From positions 124,001 to 188,000 of the forward strand of contig NZ_VFID01000012.1 of NCBI RefSeq assembly GCF_006542425.1: DNA of 64,000 nucleotides. The letters are read 5' to 3'. The first letter of the stretch is position 1, and the number at the start of each line of letters is the position of its first letter. Below the pieces are notes generated by a model that ran no database searches, was not told where the DNA came from, and saw only the letters and a program-made list of their open reading frames with translations. Source of the DNA: Pseudoxanthomonas sp. z9. GTDB lineage: Bacteria; Pseudomonadota; Gammaproteobacteria; Xanthomonadales; Xanthomonadaceae. Shown one piece after another: positions 18,688 to 27,345 of this stretch. The position numbers and the translations under genes are program-made.

Positions 18688-18724
18688 CGCCGTCCGGTTT
18701 CCGCCGGGCGGCGTTTCTTTTTTT
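18688..18724 (+). terminator. Intrinsic terminator after the YceI gene
   Basis: CGCCGTCCGG and CCGGGCGGCG pair over 10 bp (one T-G wobble) around a 6-nt loop, followed by TTTC and a run of seven T. A standard rho-independent terminator, 47 nt after the stop. Confidence 0.88.
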
Positions 18725-18810
18725 CGCCGGCCTTGTCCGCGGCGCGCGCACGGGCCCGGTTTCCCCACCGGTGGTAAACTTCCCCGGTTCCCCCGAATCG
18801 CATCGCCGCC

Positions 18811-19008
18811 ATGAGCCAGACCGCCACCGCGCCCGCCAACGCCGAGAAGCGCTACACCGTGCATCGCGCCGACCTGCCGTTGAGCTGCCCGCTGCCGTCG
18901 ATGGCGCTGTGGAACTCGCATCCGCGCGTGTACCTGCCGATCGAGGATGCCCCGGGCGGCGAAGTCCAGTGCCCGTACTGCGGCTCGCACTTCGTCCTCG
19001 CCGACTGA
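18811..19008 (+). CDS. Zinc-ribbon protein (zf-CHCC)
   Basis: Small protein of 65 residues. The probable zinc ligands are the Cys in LSCPLPSMALWNSHPRV, the His in that same segment, and the CPYC pair in VQCPYCGSHFVLAD at the C-terminus. This is the CHCC zinc-finger family, whose eukaryotic member is a complex I subunit (NDUFS6); bacterial copies have no settled role. It is followed 16 nt later by the glycosyltransferase gene, so the two may be co-transcribed. Confidence 0.85.
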   Translation: MSQTATAPANAEKRYTVHRADLPLSCPLPSMALWNSHPRVYLPIEDAPGGEVQCPYCGSHFVLAD

Positions 19009-19024
19009 TTCCGGCCGGGCCGCG

Positions 19025-20164
19025 ATGCCCCGCCTGACCGTGGTGCAACTGCTGCCGGCGCTGGAGTCCGGCGGCGTGGAGCGATCGACCCTGGAGATCG
19101 TCGAGGCACTGGTCCAGAGCGGCCATCGCGCCATCGTCGTCTCCGCCGGCGGCCGGCTGGTGCCCGCGCTGGAACAATCCGGCGCCGAACACGTCACTCT
19201 CGACATCGGCCGCAAGTCGTTGCTGACCCTGCGACACGTCCGCAGCCTGCGCGATCTGTTCCTGCGCGAGCGCCCGGATCTGGTGCATGCGCGTTCGCGC
19301 CTGCCGGCGTGGCTGGGGTGGAAGGCGCTGGGCGCATTGCCCGCCGCGCGGCGTCCGCGCTTCGTCACCACCGTGCATGGCCTCAACTCGCCGGGCCGCT
19401 ACAGCGCGATCATGACCCGTGGCGAGCGGGTGATCTGCGTATCGGAAACTGTCCGCGACTACGTGCTGGCGCATTATCCGCGCACCGATCCCGGCAAGCT
19501 GCGGGTGATCCCGCGTGGCATCGATCCGACGCGCTTCCCACATCGGGCGTGGCCTGATCGGGCGATGCGCGCCGAATTTGCCAGCGAATACCCGGGCCTG
19601 GCGGGCGAGGGCCCGCTGCTGCTGCTGCCCGGTCGCGGGACGCGGCTGAAGGGACATGGCGATGCGGTCTCGCTGCTCGGCCAGCTGCGTGCGCAGGGAC
19701 GGGACGCGCGATTGTGGATGCCCGGCGCGCGCGAAGCCGGTCGCGAGCAGTACATCGAAGAACTTGAATGGCAGGCGGAGCAGGGCGGCTTCGGCGACGC
19801 GCTGGTGATCACGCCACCGACCGCGCGCATCGCCGATGCCTATGCCGCGTCGGATCTGGTGCTGCAACTGTCGCGCAAGCCCGAGGCGTTCGGCCGCACC
19901 GTCATCGAAGCGCTGTCGGTGGGACGTCCGGTGGCGGGCTGGGCCCATGGCGGCGTCGGCGAACTGCTGGCGGAACTGCAACCGCAGGGCGCGGTGCCGC
20001 CGTTCGACGAAGCCGCGCTGCTGCGGACCACGCAATCCCTGCTGGCTTCGCATCCGCCGCCTTCAGCGGCTACGATGCGGGCCTACACCCTGCGTGCGAT
20101 GCAGGACGCCACGCTCGCCACCTATCTTGAACTCGCCCATGACCGTCAGCCCGCCGATCACTGA
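19025..20164 (+). CDS. Glycosyltransferase family 4 (GT-B)
   Basis: Cytoplasmic or membrane-associated sugar transferase of 379 residues. The N-terminal domain shows LLPALESGGVERSTLEIVEAL, the common GT4 donor-side glycine pattern, and the C-terminal domain has the EX7E motif in KPEAFGRTVIEALSVGRPVAG (about residues 293-313). Between them are VICVSETVRDYVL and VIPRGIDPTRF, both typical of GT4. It overlaps the O-antigen ligase-like gene by 26 nt and lies near waaA and an LpxL-type gene, so it most likely builds lipopolysaccharide core or a related glycan. Sugar donor unknown. Confidence 0.88.
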   Translation: MPRLTVVQLLPALESGGVERSTLEIVEALVQSGHRAIVVSAGGRLVPALEQSGAEHVTLDIGRKSLLTLRHVRSLRDLFLRERPDLVHARSRLPAWLGWKALGALPAARRPRFVTTVHGLNSPGRYSAIMTRGERVICVSETVRDYVLAHYPRTDPGKLRVIPRGIDPTRFPHRAWPDRAMRAEFASEYPGLAGEGPLLLLPGRGTRLKGHGDAVSLLGQLRAQGRDARLWMPGAREAGREQYIEELEWQAEQGGFGDALVITPPTARIADAYAASDLVLQLSRKPEAFGRTVIEALSVGRPVAGWAHGGVGELLAELQPQGAVPPFDEAALLRTTQSLLASHPPPSAATMRAYTLRAMQDATLATYLELAHDRQPADH

Positions 20165-21476
20165 GAACGCGCAGCACGCGCCACACGGCTGGCGCTGGGC
20201 GCCGGCGTGGGTGCTGACGTTCGTCGCGTTATGGCCGATGCCCGGATTCGCCGAGGGCGTGATGGTGCTCGGCGCACTGGCGGCCATCGTCCGCTTGCTG
20301 CTGGCGCGCTTCCGCGGCAGTGCCAGCCTGCTCAGCAATCCGGCGTGGGCGCTGACCAGCGTGATGTTCCTGGCCTACTGGCTGCCCGAGCTGATTTCAG
20401 CCGTCGAGGCGGTCGACTCCGCACGCGCGCTGCGCGAGGCGGTGGTGGATCTGCGCTACCTGCCTTTCCTGTGGCTGGTCGCCGCCGCGGTGGCCAACGA
20501 ACGCGGCCGGCGAACCACGTTCGGCGGCCTTGCCGTCATCGTGGCGCTATGGACCTGCGATGCGTTGCTGCAGGCGGTGTCGGGCACCAGTCCATTGTTC
20601 TGGAGCCTGGACCAGCTCAAGCAGCTGACCAGCGGCCATTCCATGTGCACGGCCGAGGATGTGGCGGTGCTGGATCGCCTCAGTGGCTTCCTGGGCCCCT
20701 GCAATCTCAAGCTGGGCGTGGTGCTGGCCAGCCTGTCCCCGTTCGTGCTGTTCGCCGCGGGCCGGAAGCTGGGAACCTTCGGATGGGTCGCCGCGGCCGC
20801 GGCGGTGGGCGTGGTGATCATCCTCGCCGGCGCGCGCGCCGCCTGGATCACCTATGCGCTGGTGCTGGTGTTCTCCGGCCTGCCGCTGTTGGGCTGGAAG
20901 CGACTGCTGGCGGTGTTCGCCTTCGGCGCGTTGGCACTGGTGGCGCTCGGCGTGTCCTCGCCGCAGCTGCGCGAACGCCTGGATCGCACCAGCCAGGCCC
21001 TGGCCGCCGATGAGGACGGCGTCGACATGGCGCTGTCCGGACGTACCCAGATCTGGGGCGCGGCATGGTGCATGGTCAAGGAGCAACCGATCAACGGCGT
21101 CGGCGTGCGCGGATTCCGCAAGGCGTTCCCCGACTGCGATCCCTTGCACGGCGGCCGCCCGGCCTGGGGCCACGGCCCCGCGCTGCATGCCCACCAACTG
21201 GTGCTGGAAGTACTGAGCGAAACCGGCGCCATCGGCCTGCTGCTGTGGCTGGCCGGCGCCGCGCTGGCCTGGCGCGCCTGGCGCTATGCGACCCCGCAGG
21301 CCAAGGAACGCGCGCGCCCGGCGATGCTGGCGCTGGCGGTGACGGTGTTCCCGTTCAATACCCACCTGGCGTTCTATTCGACGTTCTGGGGCGGGCTGAC
21401 CCTGATGCTGGCCGCGCTCTACACCGGCAGCCTGCTGGCCCGCGAGGCCGCGCCGGAATCCCCGTCGGTGGCCTGA
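20139..21476 (+). CDS. O-antigen ligase-like membrane protein (WaaL/Wzy_C family)
   Basis: Polytopic membrane protein of 445 residues with about eleven to twelve hydrophobic segments. The large periplasmic loop characteristic of the family includes SGRTQIWGAAWCMVKEQPI and GHGPALHAHQLVLEVLSETG (about residues 345-364), whose Arg and His residues match the functional pattern of O-antigen ligases. The family joins polysaccharide to lipid A-core or to other acceptors at the periplasmic face. Start chosen at the ATG at 20139, inside the end of the glycosyltransferase gene, indicating coupling. It could instead be a Wzy-type polymerase. Confidence 0.82.
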   Translation: MTVSPPITENAQHAPHGWRWAPAWVLTFVALWPMPGFAEGVMVLGALAAIVRLLLARFRGSASLLSNPAWALTSVMFLAYWLPELISAVEAVDSARALREAVVDLRYLPFLWLVAAAVANERGRRTTFGGLAVIVALWTCDALLQAVSGTSPLFWSLDQLKQLTSGHSMCTAEDVAVLDRLSGFLGPCNLKLGVVLASLSPFVLFAAGRKLGTFGWVAAAAAVGVVIILAGARAAWITYALVLVFSGLPLLGWKRLLAVFAFGALALVALGVSSPQLRERLDRTSQALAADEDGVDMALSGRTQIWGAAWCMVKEQPINGVGVRGFRKAFPDCDPLHGGRPAWGHGPALHAHQLVLEVLSETGAIGLLLWLAGAALAWRAWRYATPQAKERARPAMLALAVTVFPFNTHLAFYSTFWGGLTLMLAALYTGSLLAREAAPESPSVA

Positions 21477-21533
21477 TCCGGTCGGCGGCCACGGCGACCT
21501 GAGCCGAAGCGCCTCTCATCCGGAGTGCGCGGA

Positions 21534-22451
21534 CTATGGGTCGTAACGCTTGCTGCGACCCTCGGGCTGGCGCTTGAAGCGGCGGTGGATCCACAGGTAC
21601 TGCGCCGGCGCTTCCCGCACCATCGCTTCGATCTGCGCGTTGACGCGCGCGCTGTCGGCCACCGCGTCCTGCGACGGGAAATCCTCCAGCGGCGGCGCCA
21701 CCCGCAGGATGTAGCGGCCGCCTTCGCGGCGATGGAAGAACGGCACCACCGCGCATCCGGTCAGGCGCGCGAGCTGGTGGGTGGCGGTGATGGTGGCGGC
21801 CGGCACGCCGAAGAACGGCGCGAACACCGTGTCCTTGCCGCGCATGTCCTGGTCCGGCGCATACCAGAGGAAACCGCCCTGCTTGAGATGGCGGACCGCG
21901 CCGCGGATCTCGTCGTTGGTGAACATGTGGGTCGCATAGCGCAGGCGACCGCGCTTGACCGCCCATTCGAACACCGGATTGCGATGGCGCCGGTACATCC
22001 CGGCCAGCTCGATGTGGTCGCAGATCAGCCGGCCGCACATCTCCAGGGTCATGAAGTGCCCGGACACCATCAGCACGCCGCGTCCCTGCGCACGCAGCGC
22101 CTGCAGGTGTTCCAGTCCTTCGACGACCACGTCGCGCCGCATCGGCGTGATCGAGCCCCACCAGGCGCGCGCGAACTCGAACAGGCCGACGCCCAGCGCC
22201 TGGAAGCTGTCCTTCAGCAGTGCCTGCCGCTCCGCCGCGTCCACATCGGGAAAGCACAGCGCGAGATTGACCTCCGCCGCGCGCCGGCGCGAAGGCGCCA
22301 GGTACGGCGCCAGCCAGCCGATGCACGCGCCCAGCGCGCGCTGCACCGGCCAGGGCAACCGCGCACCGGCGACCATGACACCCAGGCCAAGCCACTTCAG
22401 CCACAGGCGAGGGGAGAACGGGGGACGGACGGGCATCTGCGGGGCGGCCAT
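21534..22451 (-). CDS. lpxL: LpxL/HtrB-type lipid A acyltransferase
   Basis: Inner-membrane enzyme of 305 residues that adds a secondary acyl chain to a lipid A precursor. The catalytic HX4D/E motif appears as SGHFMTLEMCG (about residues 129-139), with YRRHRNPVFEWAV and GGFLWYAPDQDMRGKDTVFAPFFG as further family blocks. An N-terminal hydrophobic segment (WLKWLGLGVMVAGARL) anchors it. It is divergent from waaA with only 34 nt between starts, so the two probably share a compact promoter region and are co-regulated. The choice of lpxL rather than lpxM is not certain. Confidence 0.9.
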   Translation of the reverse strand: MAAPQMPVRPPFSPRLWLKWLGLGVMVAGARLPWPVQRALGACIGWLAPYLAPSRRRAAEVNLALCFPDVDAAERQALLKDSFQALGVGLFEFARAWWGSITPMRRDVVVEGLEHLQALRAQGRGVLMVSGHFMTLEMCGRLICDHIELAGMYRRHRNPVFEWAVKRGRLRYATHMFTNDEIRGAVRHLKQGGFLWYAPDQDMRGKDTVFAPFFGVPAATITATHQLARLTGCAVVPFFHRREGGRYILRVAPPLEDFPSQDAVADSARVNAQIEAMVREAPAQYLWIHRRFKRQPEGRSKRYDP

Positions 22452-22485
22452 GGCTTAATTCTAGCGTCTTACCTATCCTTTCCCG

Positions 22486-23784
22486 ATGCGGAAGGACTTC
22501 ACCGAGCGTTTGTTGCGTGGCCTGTACTCGGGCGCGCTGTACCTGTTGACGCCCGTCACCGTGTACCACCTGATCTGGCGCGGTTTCCGCTTCGCCGAGT
22601 ATTTCCAGCGCTGGAACGAGCGTTTCGGCAGCTACGAGCGCAAGCCGGAGCCGGCGGACATCTGGCTGCACGCGGTCTCGGTGGGCGAAGTCAACGCCGC
22701 CGCGCCGGTGGTGGAAGCCCTGCGCCGCGCGCGTCCGGACCTGCGCTGGGTGGTCACCACCATCACCCCGACCGGCTCGGAACGGGTCGCCGCGCTGTGG
22801 GGCGACAGTGTCGAGCACGTCTATGCGCCCTACGACCTGCCCGGCGCGGTCGGACGCTTCCTGGACCATTACCGCCCGGCGATCGGCCTGGTGATGGAAA
22901 CCGAGCTCTGGCCCAACCTGCTGTTCGGTTGCCAGGACCGCCACATACCGACCTACATCCTCAACGGTCGCCTGTCGGCGCGTTCGCTGCGCGGCTACAG
23001 CGTGCTGCGGCCATTGATCGCGCGCACCCTGCGCACCCTGCGCCGGATCGCCGCGCAGTCCGATGCGGATGCGCGCCGGTTCGTGGTGCTCGGCGCGGAT
23101 CCGGAACAGGTGCGCGATATCGGCAACCTCAAGTTCGATGTGCGTGTTCCCGAGGGACTGGACGCGTTCGTGGCGGGCTTCCGCGAGAACGCCGGCCGCC
23201 GTCCGGTCTGGATCGCGGCCAGCACCCACGAGGACGAGGAATCGGCGGTGCTGGCGATCCATCGCCATCTGCGCGCGCGCTGGCCGGATCTGCTGTTGTT
23301 GTGGGCGCCACGCCATCCCGAGCGCTTCCCGCGCGTGCAGGAAGCGGCCGAAGCCGCGCATCTGCGCACGGCCTCCCGTCGCGGGAAGCGTTGGCCGGCC
23401 GCGGATACCGACGTGTTCGTCATCGATACGCTGGGCGAACTGGCCTCGTTCTACGCCTGCGCGGACGTGGCTTTCGTCGGCGGCAGCCTGCAGCCGATCG
23501 GCGGCCACAACCTGCTGGAGCCGGCCGCGGTGGGTACCCCGGCGGTGACCGGTCCGCATCTGCACAACTTCGTCGAGATCGCCAAGCGGCTGAGGGAAGC
23601 CGATGCGCTGATCGTCGGCCAGGACGCGCAGGCGGTGGCGGCCGGCGTGCAGCGGCTACTCGAGGATCCGGTCGAATGCCAGCGCATGGCCGACAACGGA
23701 CGCGCGCTGGTCGAGCACGGACGTGGCGCGCTGGCGCGCACACTGGCGATGATCCAGCCGGATCTGCCGCCCTCGGTGGACTGA
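22486..23784 (+). CDS. waaA: 3-deoxy-D-manno-octulosonic acid transferase (Kdo transferase)
   Basis: Transfers Kdo from CMP-Kdo to lipid IVA, the first step of lipopolysaccharide core assembly, at the inner membrane. Length 432 residues is normal. An N-terminal anchor (LYSGALYLLTPVTVYHLIW) precedes the family blocks DIWLHAVSVGEVNAAAP, WVVTTITPTGSERV and LVMETELWPNLLFGC, where the conserved Glu acts as catalytic base in characterised relatives. The C-terminal half has VAFVGGSLQPIGGHNLLEPAA. The start is the only reasonable ATG. Its neighbours are lipid A and glycosyltransferase genes. Confidence 0.96.
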   Translation: MRKDFTERLLRGLYSGALYLLTPVTVYHLIWRGFRFAEYFQRWNERFGSYERKPEPADIWLHAVSVGEVNAAAPVVEALRRARPDLRWVVTTITPTGSERVAALWGDSVEHVYAPYDLPGAVGRFLDHYRPAIGLVMETELWPNLLFGCQDRHIPTYILNGRLSARSLRGYSVLRPLIARTLRTLRRIAAQSDADARRFVVLGADPEQVRDIGNLKFDVRVPEGLDAFVAGFRENAGRRPVWIAASTHEDEESAVLAIHRHLRARWPDLLLLWAPRHPERFPRVQEAAEAAHLRTASRRGKRWPAADTDVFVIDTLGELASFYACADVAFVGGSLQPIGGHNLLEPAAVGTPAVTGPHLHNFVEIAKRLREADALIVGQDAQAVAAGVQRLLEDPVECQRMADNGRALVEHGRGALARTLAMIQPDLPPSVD

Positions 23785-23792
23785 TTGCGCCG

Positions 23793-25034
23793 ATGAGCAT
23801 GCCCGTCATTCCTCCGCAGGCGCTGTCCGGCGTGCGGGTGCTGGATCTGTCGCGCGTGCTGGCGGGACCGTGGTGCACGCAGACGCTGGCGGACCTGGGC
23901 GCCGACGTGATCAAGATCGAGCGACCCGGCAGCGGTGACGACACCCGTGGCTGGGGGCCGCCGTTCCTGCGCGATCGCGACGGCCAGGAGACCGGTGAAT
24001 CGGCGTACTACCTGTGCGCCAACCGCAACAAGCGCTCGCTGGCGGTGGATATCGCGACCGCCGACGGGCAGGCGCTGATCCGCCGGCTGGCGCGGGGTTG
24101 CGACGTGGTGGTGGAGAATTTCAAGGTCGGCGACATGGCGCGCTACGGACTGGATGCCGCCCGCCTGCGCGCCGATGACCCGCGCCTGATCTATTGCTCG
24201 ATCACCGGTTACGGACAGACCGGGCCCTATGCGCGCCGCCCCGGTTACGACTTCGCCGTGCAGGGATTGGGCGGACTGATGAGCGTGACCGGCGAACGCG
24301 ACGGTTTGCCCGGTGCGGGGCCGCAGAAGGTGGGCGTCGCCGTCGCCGACCTGTTCACCGGTATGTACGCCACGGTCGCCATCCTGGCGGCGTTGCGGCA
24401 TCGCGATATGACTGGAGAAGGACAGGTCATCGACATGGCGCTGCTCGATGCGCAGGTGGCGATGCTGGCCAATCTCGGCAGCCAGTATCTGGTAGGCGGC
24501 GTCGTGCCGCACAGGATGGGCAACGGCCATCCGAGCATCGTGCCATACCAGGCGTTCGAGGCCGCCGATGGCCACGTCATTCTCGCGGTCGGCAACGATG
24601 CGCAGTTCGCGCGCTTCTGCGCCATCGCCGGACATCCGGAATGGGCCGGTGATCCGCGTTTCGTCCGCAACGCCGATCGCGTGCGCAACCGCGACGCGCT
24701 GGTTCCGTTGATCACGGACGCGATGCGCATGCGCAGCCGCGAGGATTGGCTGGCCGTGCTGGAAGCCGGCGGCATTCCCTGCAGCCCGGTCAACGACATC
24801 GACGAAGTGTTCGCGGACCCGCAGGTGCGTGCCCGTGGTCTGCGGGTGAGCGTGGACCATCCCGCGCGGGATGCGCTGCCGTTGGTGGCCAGCCCGCTGA
24901 GACTGTCGGCCACGCCGGTGCGCTATCGAAGCGCGCCGCCGCTGCTGGGACAGCACAGCGAAGAAGTCCTGCGCGAGTGGGGACTCTCCACCCGGGAAAT
25001 AGACGAGCTGCGCGCGCGGGGTGTCATCTCCTGA
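23793..25034 (+). CDS. CaiB/BaiF-family CoA transferase
   Basis: Family III CoA transferase of 413 residues, the usual length. The N-terminus has GVRVLDLSRVLAGPWCTQTL and LGADVIKIERPGSGDDTRGW; the catalytic Asp that forms the aspartyl-CoA thioester in this family is probably in GQVIDMALLDAQVAML (about residue 215). SITGYGQTGPYARRPGYDF is another family block. Substrate acids cannot be read from sequence. It starts 8 nt after the waaA stop and so is probably co-transcribed, although a functional link to lipopolysaccharide is not expected. A bidirectional terminator follows. Confidence 0.92.
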   Translation: MSMPVIPPQALSGVRVLDLSRVLAGPWCTQTLADLGADVIKIERPGSGDDTRGWGPPFLRDRDGQETGESAYYLCANRNKRSLAVDIATADGQALIRRLARGCDVVVENFKVGDMARYGLDAARLRADDPRLIYCSITGYGQTGPYARRPGYDFAVQGLGGLMSVTGERDGLPGAGPQKVGVAVADLFTGMYATVAILAALRHRDMTGEGQVIDMALLDAQVAMLANLGSQYLVGGVVPHRMGNGHPSIVPYQAFEAADGHVILAVGNDAQFARFCAIAGHPEWAGDPRFVRNADRVRNRDALVPLITDAMRMRSREDWLAVLEAGGIPCSPVNDIDEVFADPQVRARGLRVSVDHPARDALPLVASPLRLSATPVRYRSAPPLLGQHSEEVLREWGLSTREIDELRARGVIS

Positions 25035-25080
25035 AGGAGCCTGTGGACGCGCGGCGGGATTCTGGATTGAACGCATAAAA

Positions 25081-25106
25081 AAACGGCGGGCCGAAGCCCG
25101 CCGTTT
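25081..25106. terminator. Bidirectional terminator between the CoA transferase gene and tolC
   Basis: AAACGGCGGGC-CGAA-GCCCGCCGTTT forms a perfect 11-bp stem with a 4-nt loop. A run of A precedes it and TTT ends it, so it can serve both convergent genes. The same GGCGGGC-CGAA-GCCCGCC core recurs in the terminator at 34.1 kb. Confidence 0.9.
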
Positions 25107-25129
25107 CTGTTGTCCACTGCCTGATCCGA

Positions 25130-26521
25130 TCAGTTCGCGCTGGTGGCCGCCGGCGCCAGACGCGCCTCGGCGTTGACCGTCAGCAGGCGGTTCACGTCCT
25201 CGACATCGGCGCGCTCCAACGTGCCGGCGGCCTGCTCCAGCAACAGCCGGTTCTGCAGGTACTGGTACTTGGAGCGGGCGTACTCGACCTGCGCCTGGAA
25301 CAGCGTGCGTTGGTTCTGCAGCACGTCCAGCACGGTGCGGGTACCGACTTCCAGGCCAACCTCGGAAGCGTCATAGGCGCTCTGCGCCGAGACCACCGCC
25401 AGGCGACGGGCCTCGACTTCGCTCACGCCCGCGACCAGCGCCTGGTAGACGTTGCTGGTGTTGCGGACCAGGGCGCGCTTGGTCTGCTCGACGGTGTCGT
25501 CGGCGATATCGCGCTGGGCCAGGGCCTGGCGCACGCGCGACTGGGTGGCGCCACCGGCGAACAGCGGCACGTTCAGGGTGATACCCCACCGGTGGCCTTC
25601 GGAATCGCTCGAAATGCCCGGGCTGCCGGGGCCGTGCACGGAGTCCCAATTGGCACCGTTGCTGTAGCTGCCCTGGAAGCTGAGAGTCGGGTAGTGGCCG
25701 GCGCGCGCACTGGACACGCCGAAGTCGGCGGCCTGCTTCTGGAACTCGGCGGCTTTCAGCGCCGGATTCTGCTCGACCGCGCGATCCACCCAGCCCTGCG
25801 CCGATTGGTCGGCCGGCAGTTCGGGACGGAAATCGTCCGGCAGGCCCTGCAGGTTGCTGATCGGCTGGCCGGTCAGTTCGGTCAGGGCGCGGTAGGTGTC
25901 GTCCAGGGTGTTGCGGCTCAGGATGGTGCTGGCGCGGGCGCTGTCGTACTGCGCACGGGCTTCATGCACGTCGGTGATCGGCGCCAGGCCGACTTCGAGG
26001 CGCTTCTGGGTGTAGTCGAACTGCTTCTTGGCGGCGGCTTCGTTGGTCTGGGCCGCGGCCAGCGACTCGATCGCGATCAGCACGTCGAAGTAGGCCGCCG
26101 ACGTGCGGGTGATCAGCTCCTGGTTCGACGAATTGAGGTTGTAGTCGGCCGCGGTGCTGTTGGCGCGCTCGGCACGCAGGTTGGCGATGCGGCTCCAGTC
26201 GAAGATCGACTGGCTCAGCGTCGCACCGTAGGTGCGGCCCTTGGTGTCGCCGACCGCGACGACGTTGCCGAATTCATCCTGCTGGAAATTGCCGGGTCGG
26301 CTGCTGTGCGAACGCTCATAGCCCACCGAGCCACTGAGCTGCGGCAGCAGCGCGGCTCGCGCCTGCACTTTGCCTTCCTTGGTGCTCAGCGTGTTGGACT
26401 CGGCGATGGACAGCTGGGTATCACCGGTCCGCGCCAGATCGAAGGTCTGGAGCAGGTCGGTGGCGCTGGCGCCGACGGGCAGGGCAAGGGCGAGCGCGAG
26501 TACGAGGGGGCGACGGCTCAT
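25130..26521 (-). CDS. tolC: TolC-family outer-membrane efflux protein
   Basis: Outer-membrane channel protein of 463 residues that joins periplasmic adaptors of efflux pumps and type I secretion systems. A signal peptide (LVLALALALPVGASA) is followed by two homologous helical halves; the FDYTQKRLEVGLAPITDVHEARAQYDSARA and YDASEVGLEVGTRTVLDVLQNQRTLFQAQ segments are the matching equatorial/coiled-coil blocks. GDTKGRTYGATLSQSIFDW is a typical strand region. It lies 20 nt after pcm on the same strand, an arrangement seen across the family Xanthomonadaceae. It could serve the RND pump encoded 2 kb away. Confidence 0.95.
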   Translation of the reverse strand: MSRRPLVLALALALPVGASATDLLQTFDLARTGDTQLSIAESNTLSTKEGKVQARAALLPQLSGSVGYERSHSSRPGNFQQDEFGNVVAVGDTKGRTYGATLSQSIFDWSRIANLRAERANSTAADYNLNSSNQELITRTSAAYFDVLIAIESLAAAQTNEAAAKKQFDYTQKRLEVGLAPITDVHEARAQYDSARASTILSRNTLDDTYRALTELTGQPISNLQGLPDDFRPELPADQSAQGWVDRAVEQNPALKAAEFQKQAADFGVSSARAGHYPTLSFQGSYSNGANWDSVHGPGSPGISSDSEGHRWGITLNVPLFAGGATQSRVRQALAQRDIADDTVEQTKRALVRNTSNVYQALVAGVSEVEARRLAVVSAQSAYDASEVGLEVGTRTVLDVLQNQRTLFQAQVEYARSKYQYLQNRLLLEQAAGTLERADVEDVNRLLTVNAEARLAPAATSAN

Positions 26522-26541
26522 GCGGTTTCCTTATTGATCCT

Positions 26542-27198
26542 TTAGAAGACGAACTTCGGCGCCGGGGCGGCGCCGACAAGGTAGGCGAGATCAGTCTCGA
26601 ACAACGATTCGATGCGGCCGCCGTTGACATCGGCGTGGTGCAGGACCGCTTCCATCACCGGCGACTGTCCGCGCACGACGAACAGGCGGCCGCCGGGGCG
26701 CAGCCATTCCAGGAAACGCGCCGGGATGCTGTCCACCGCCGCGGTCACGCAGATCGCATCGAAGCGGCGCTCGGTCGTGTAGTGCAGCGCATCCGCGGTT
26801 TCGATGCGTACGTTGTTGCCCAGGCCGGTGCGATCCAGGCGCTCGCGCGCGGCGGCGGCCAGCTCGGGCTGGATTTCCAGGCTCACCACGTCGCGCGCCA
26901 GCGCGCCCAGGCAGGCCGCCATATAGCCGCTGCCGGTGCCGATCTCCAGCACTTCCTCATCGGACTGGATGTTGAGGGCCTGCAGGGCACGACCCTCGAG
27001 CACCGGCTTCATCATCTTCTGGCCGTGGCCCAGCGGAATCTCCAGATCCGCGTACGCCAGCGCGCGGTGAATCTCCGGTACGAACGCCTCGCGCGGCAGC
27101 GTGGCCAGCACGTCCAGCACGCGGACTTCCAGCACGTCCCAGGGACGTACCTGCTGTTCGACCATGTTTTCGCGGGCGAGGGAGTAATCGATCGTCAT
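26542..27198 (-). CDS. pcm: Protein-L-isoaspartate O-methyltransferase
   Basis: Cytoplasmic repair enzyme that methylates isoaspartyl residues in damaged proteins. Length 218 residues fits. The SAM-binding block EVLEIGTGSGYMAACLGAL (about residues 80-98) and the family-specific LGHGQKMMKPVLEGRALQAL are intact, with FDAICVTAAVDSIPARFLEWL further on. ATG at 27198 is preferred over the one at 27210, though neither has a strong ribosome site. It lies upstream of tolC in the same orientation. Some relatives in this group are annotated only as PCMT-like and their repair activity has not been shown. Confidence 0.88.
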   Translation of the reverse strand: MTIDYSLARENMVEQQVRPWDVLEVRVLDVLATLPREAFVPEIHRALAYADLEIPLGHGQKMMKPVLEGRALQALNIQSDEEVLEIGTGSGYMAACLGALARDVVSLEIQPELAAAARERLDRTGLGNNVRIETADALHYTTERRFDAICVTAAVDSIPARFLEWLRPGGRLFVVRGQSPVMEAVLHHADVNGGRIESLFETDLAYLVGAAPAPKFVF

Positions 27199-27345
27199 GG
27201 GGGAAATCATCCGGCGCGTGGGACTGGGTCGAGCATTTTACCGGGACGGCCCCGGTCGCGCTCGGGAAGGATCGCGGCTGGCCCCCGCAGGGCGCAGTGC
27301 CGGAAGTCACCGCGACCTCCGTCGGGCATCCTCGGCGGCATGAGC

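Noticed and set aside
21525-23792. Very long plus-strand open frame continuous with the CoA transferase (about 1169 codons in total)
   Set aside because: The first two thirds runs antisense to the LpxL-type gene and out of frame through waaA. It is a by-product of high GC; only the part from 23793 shows family sequence.
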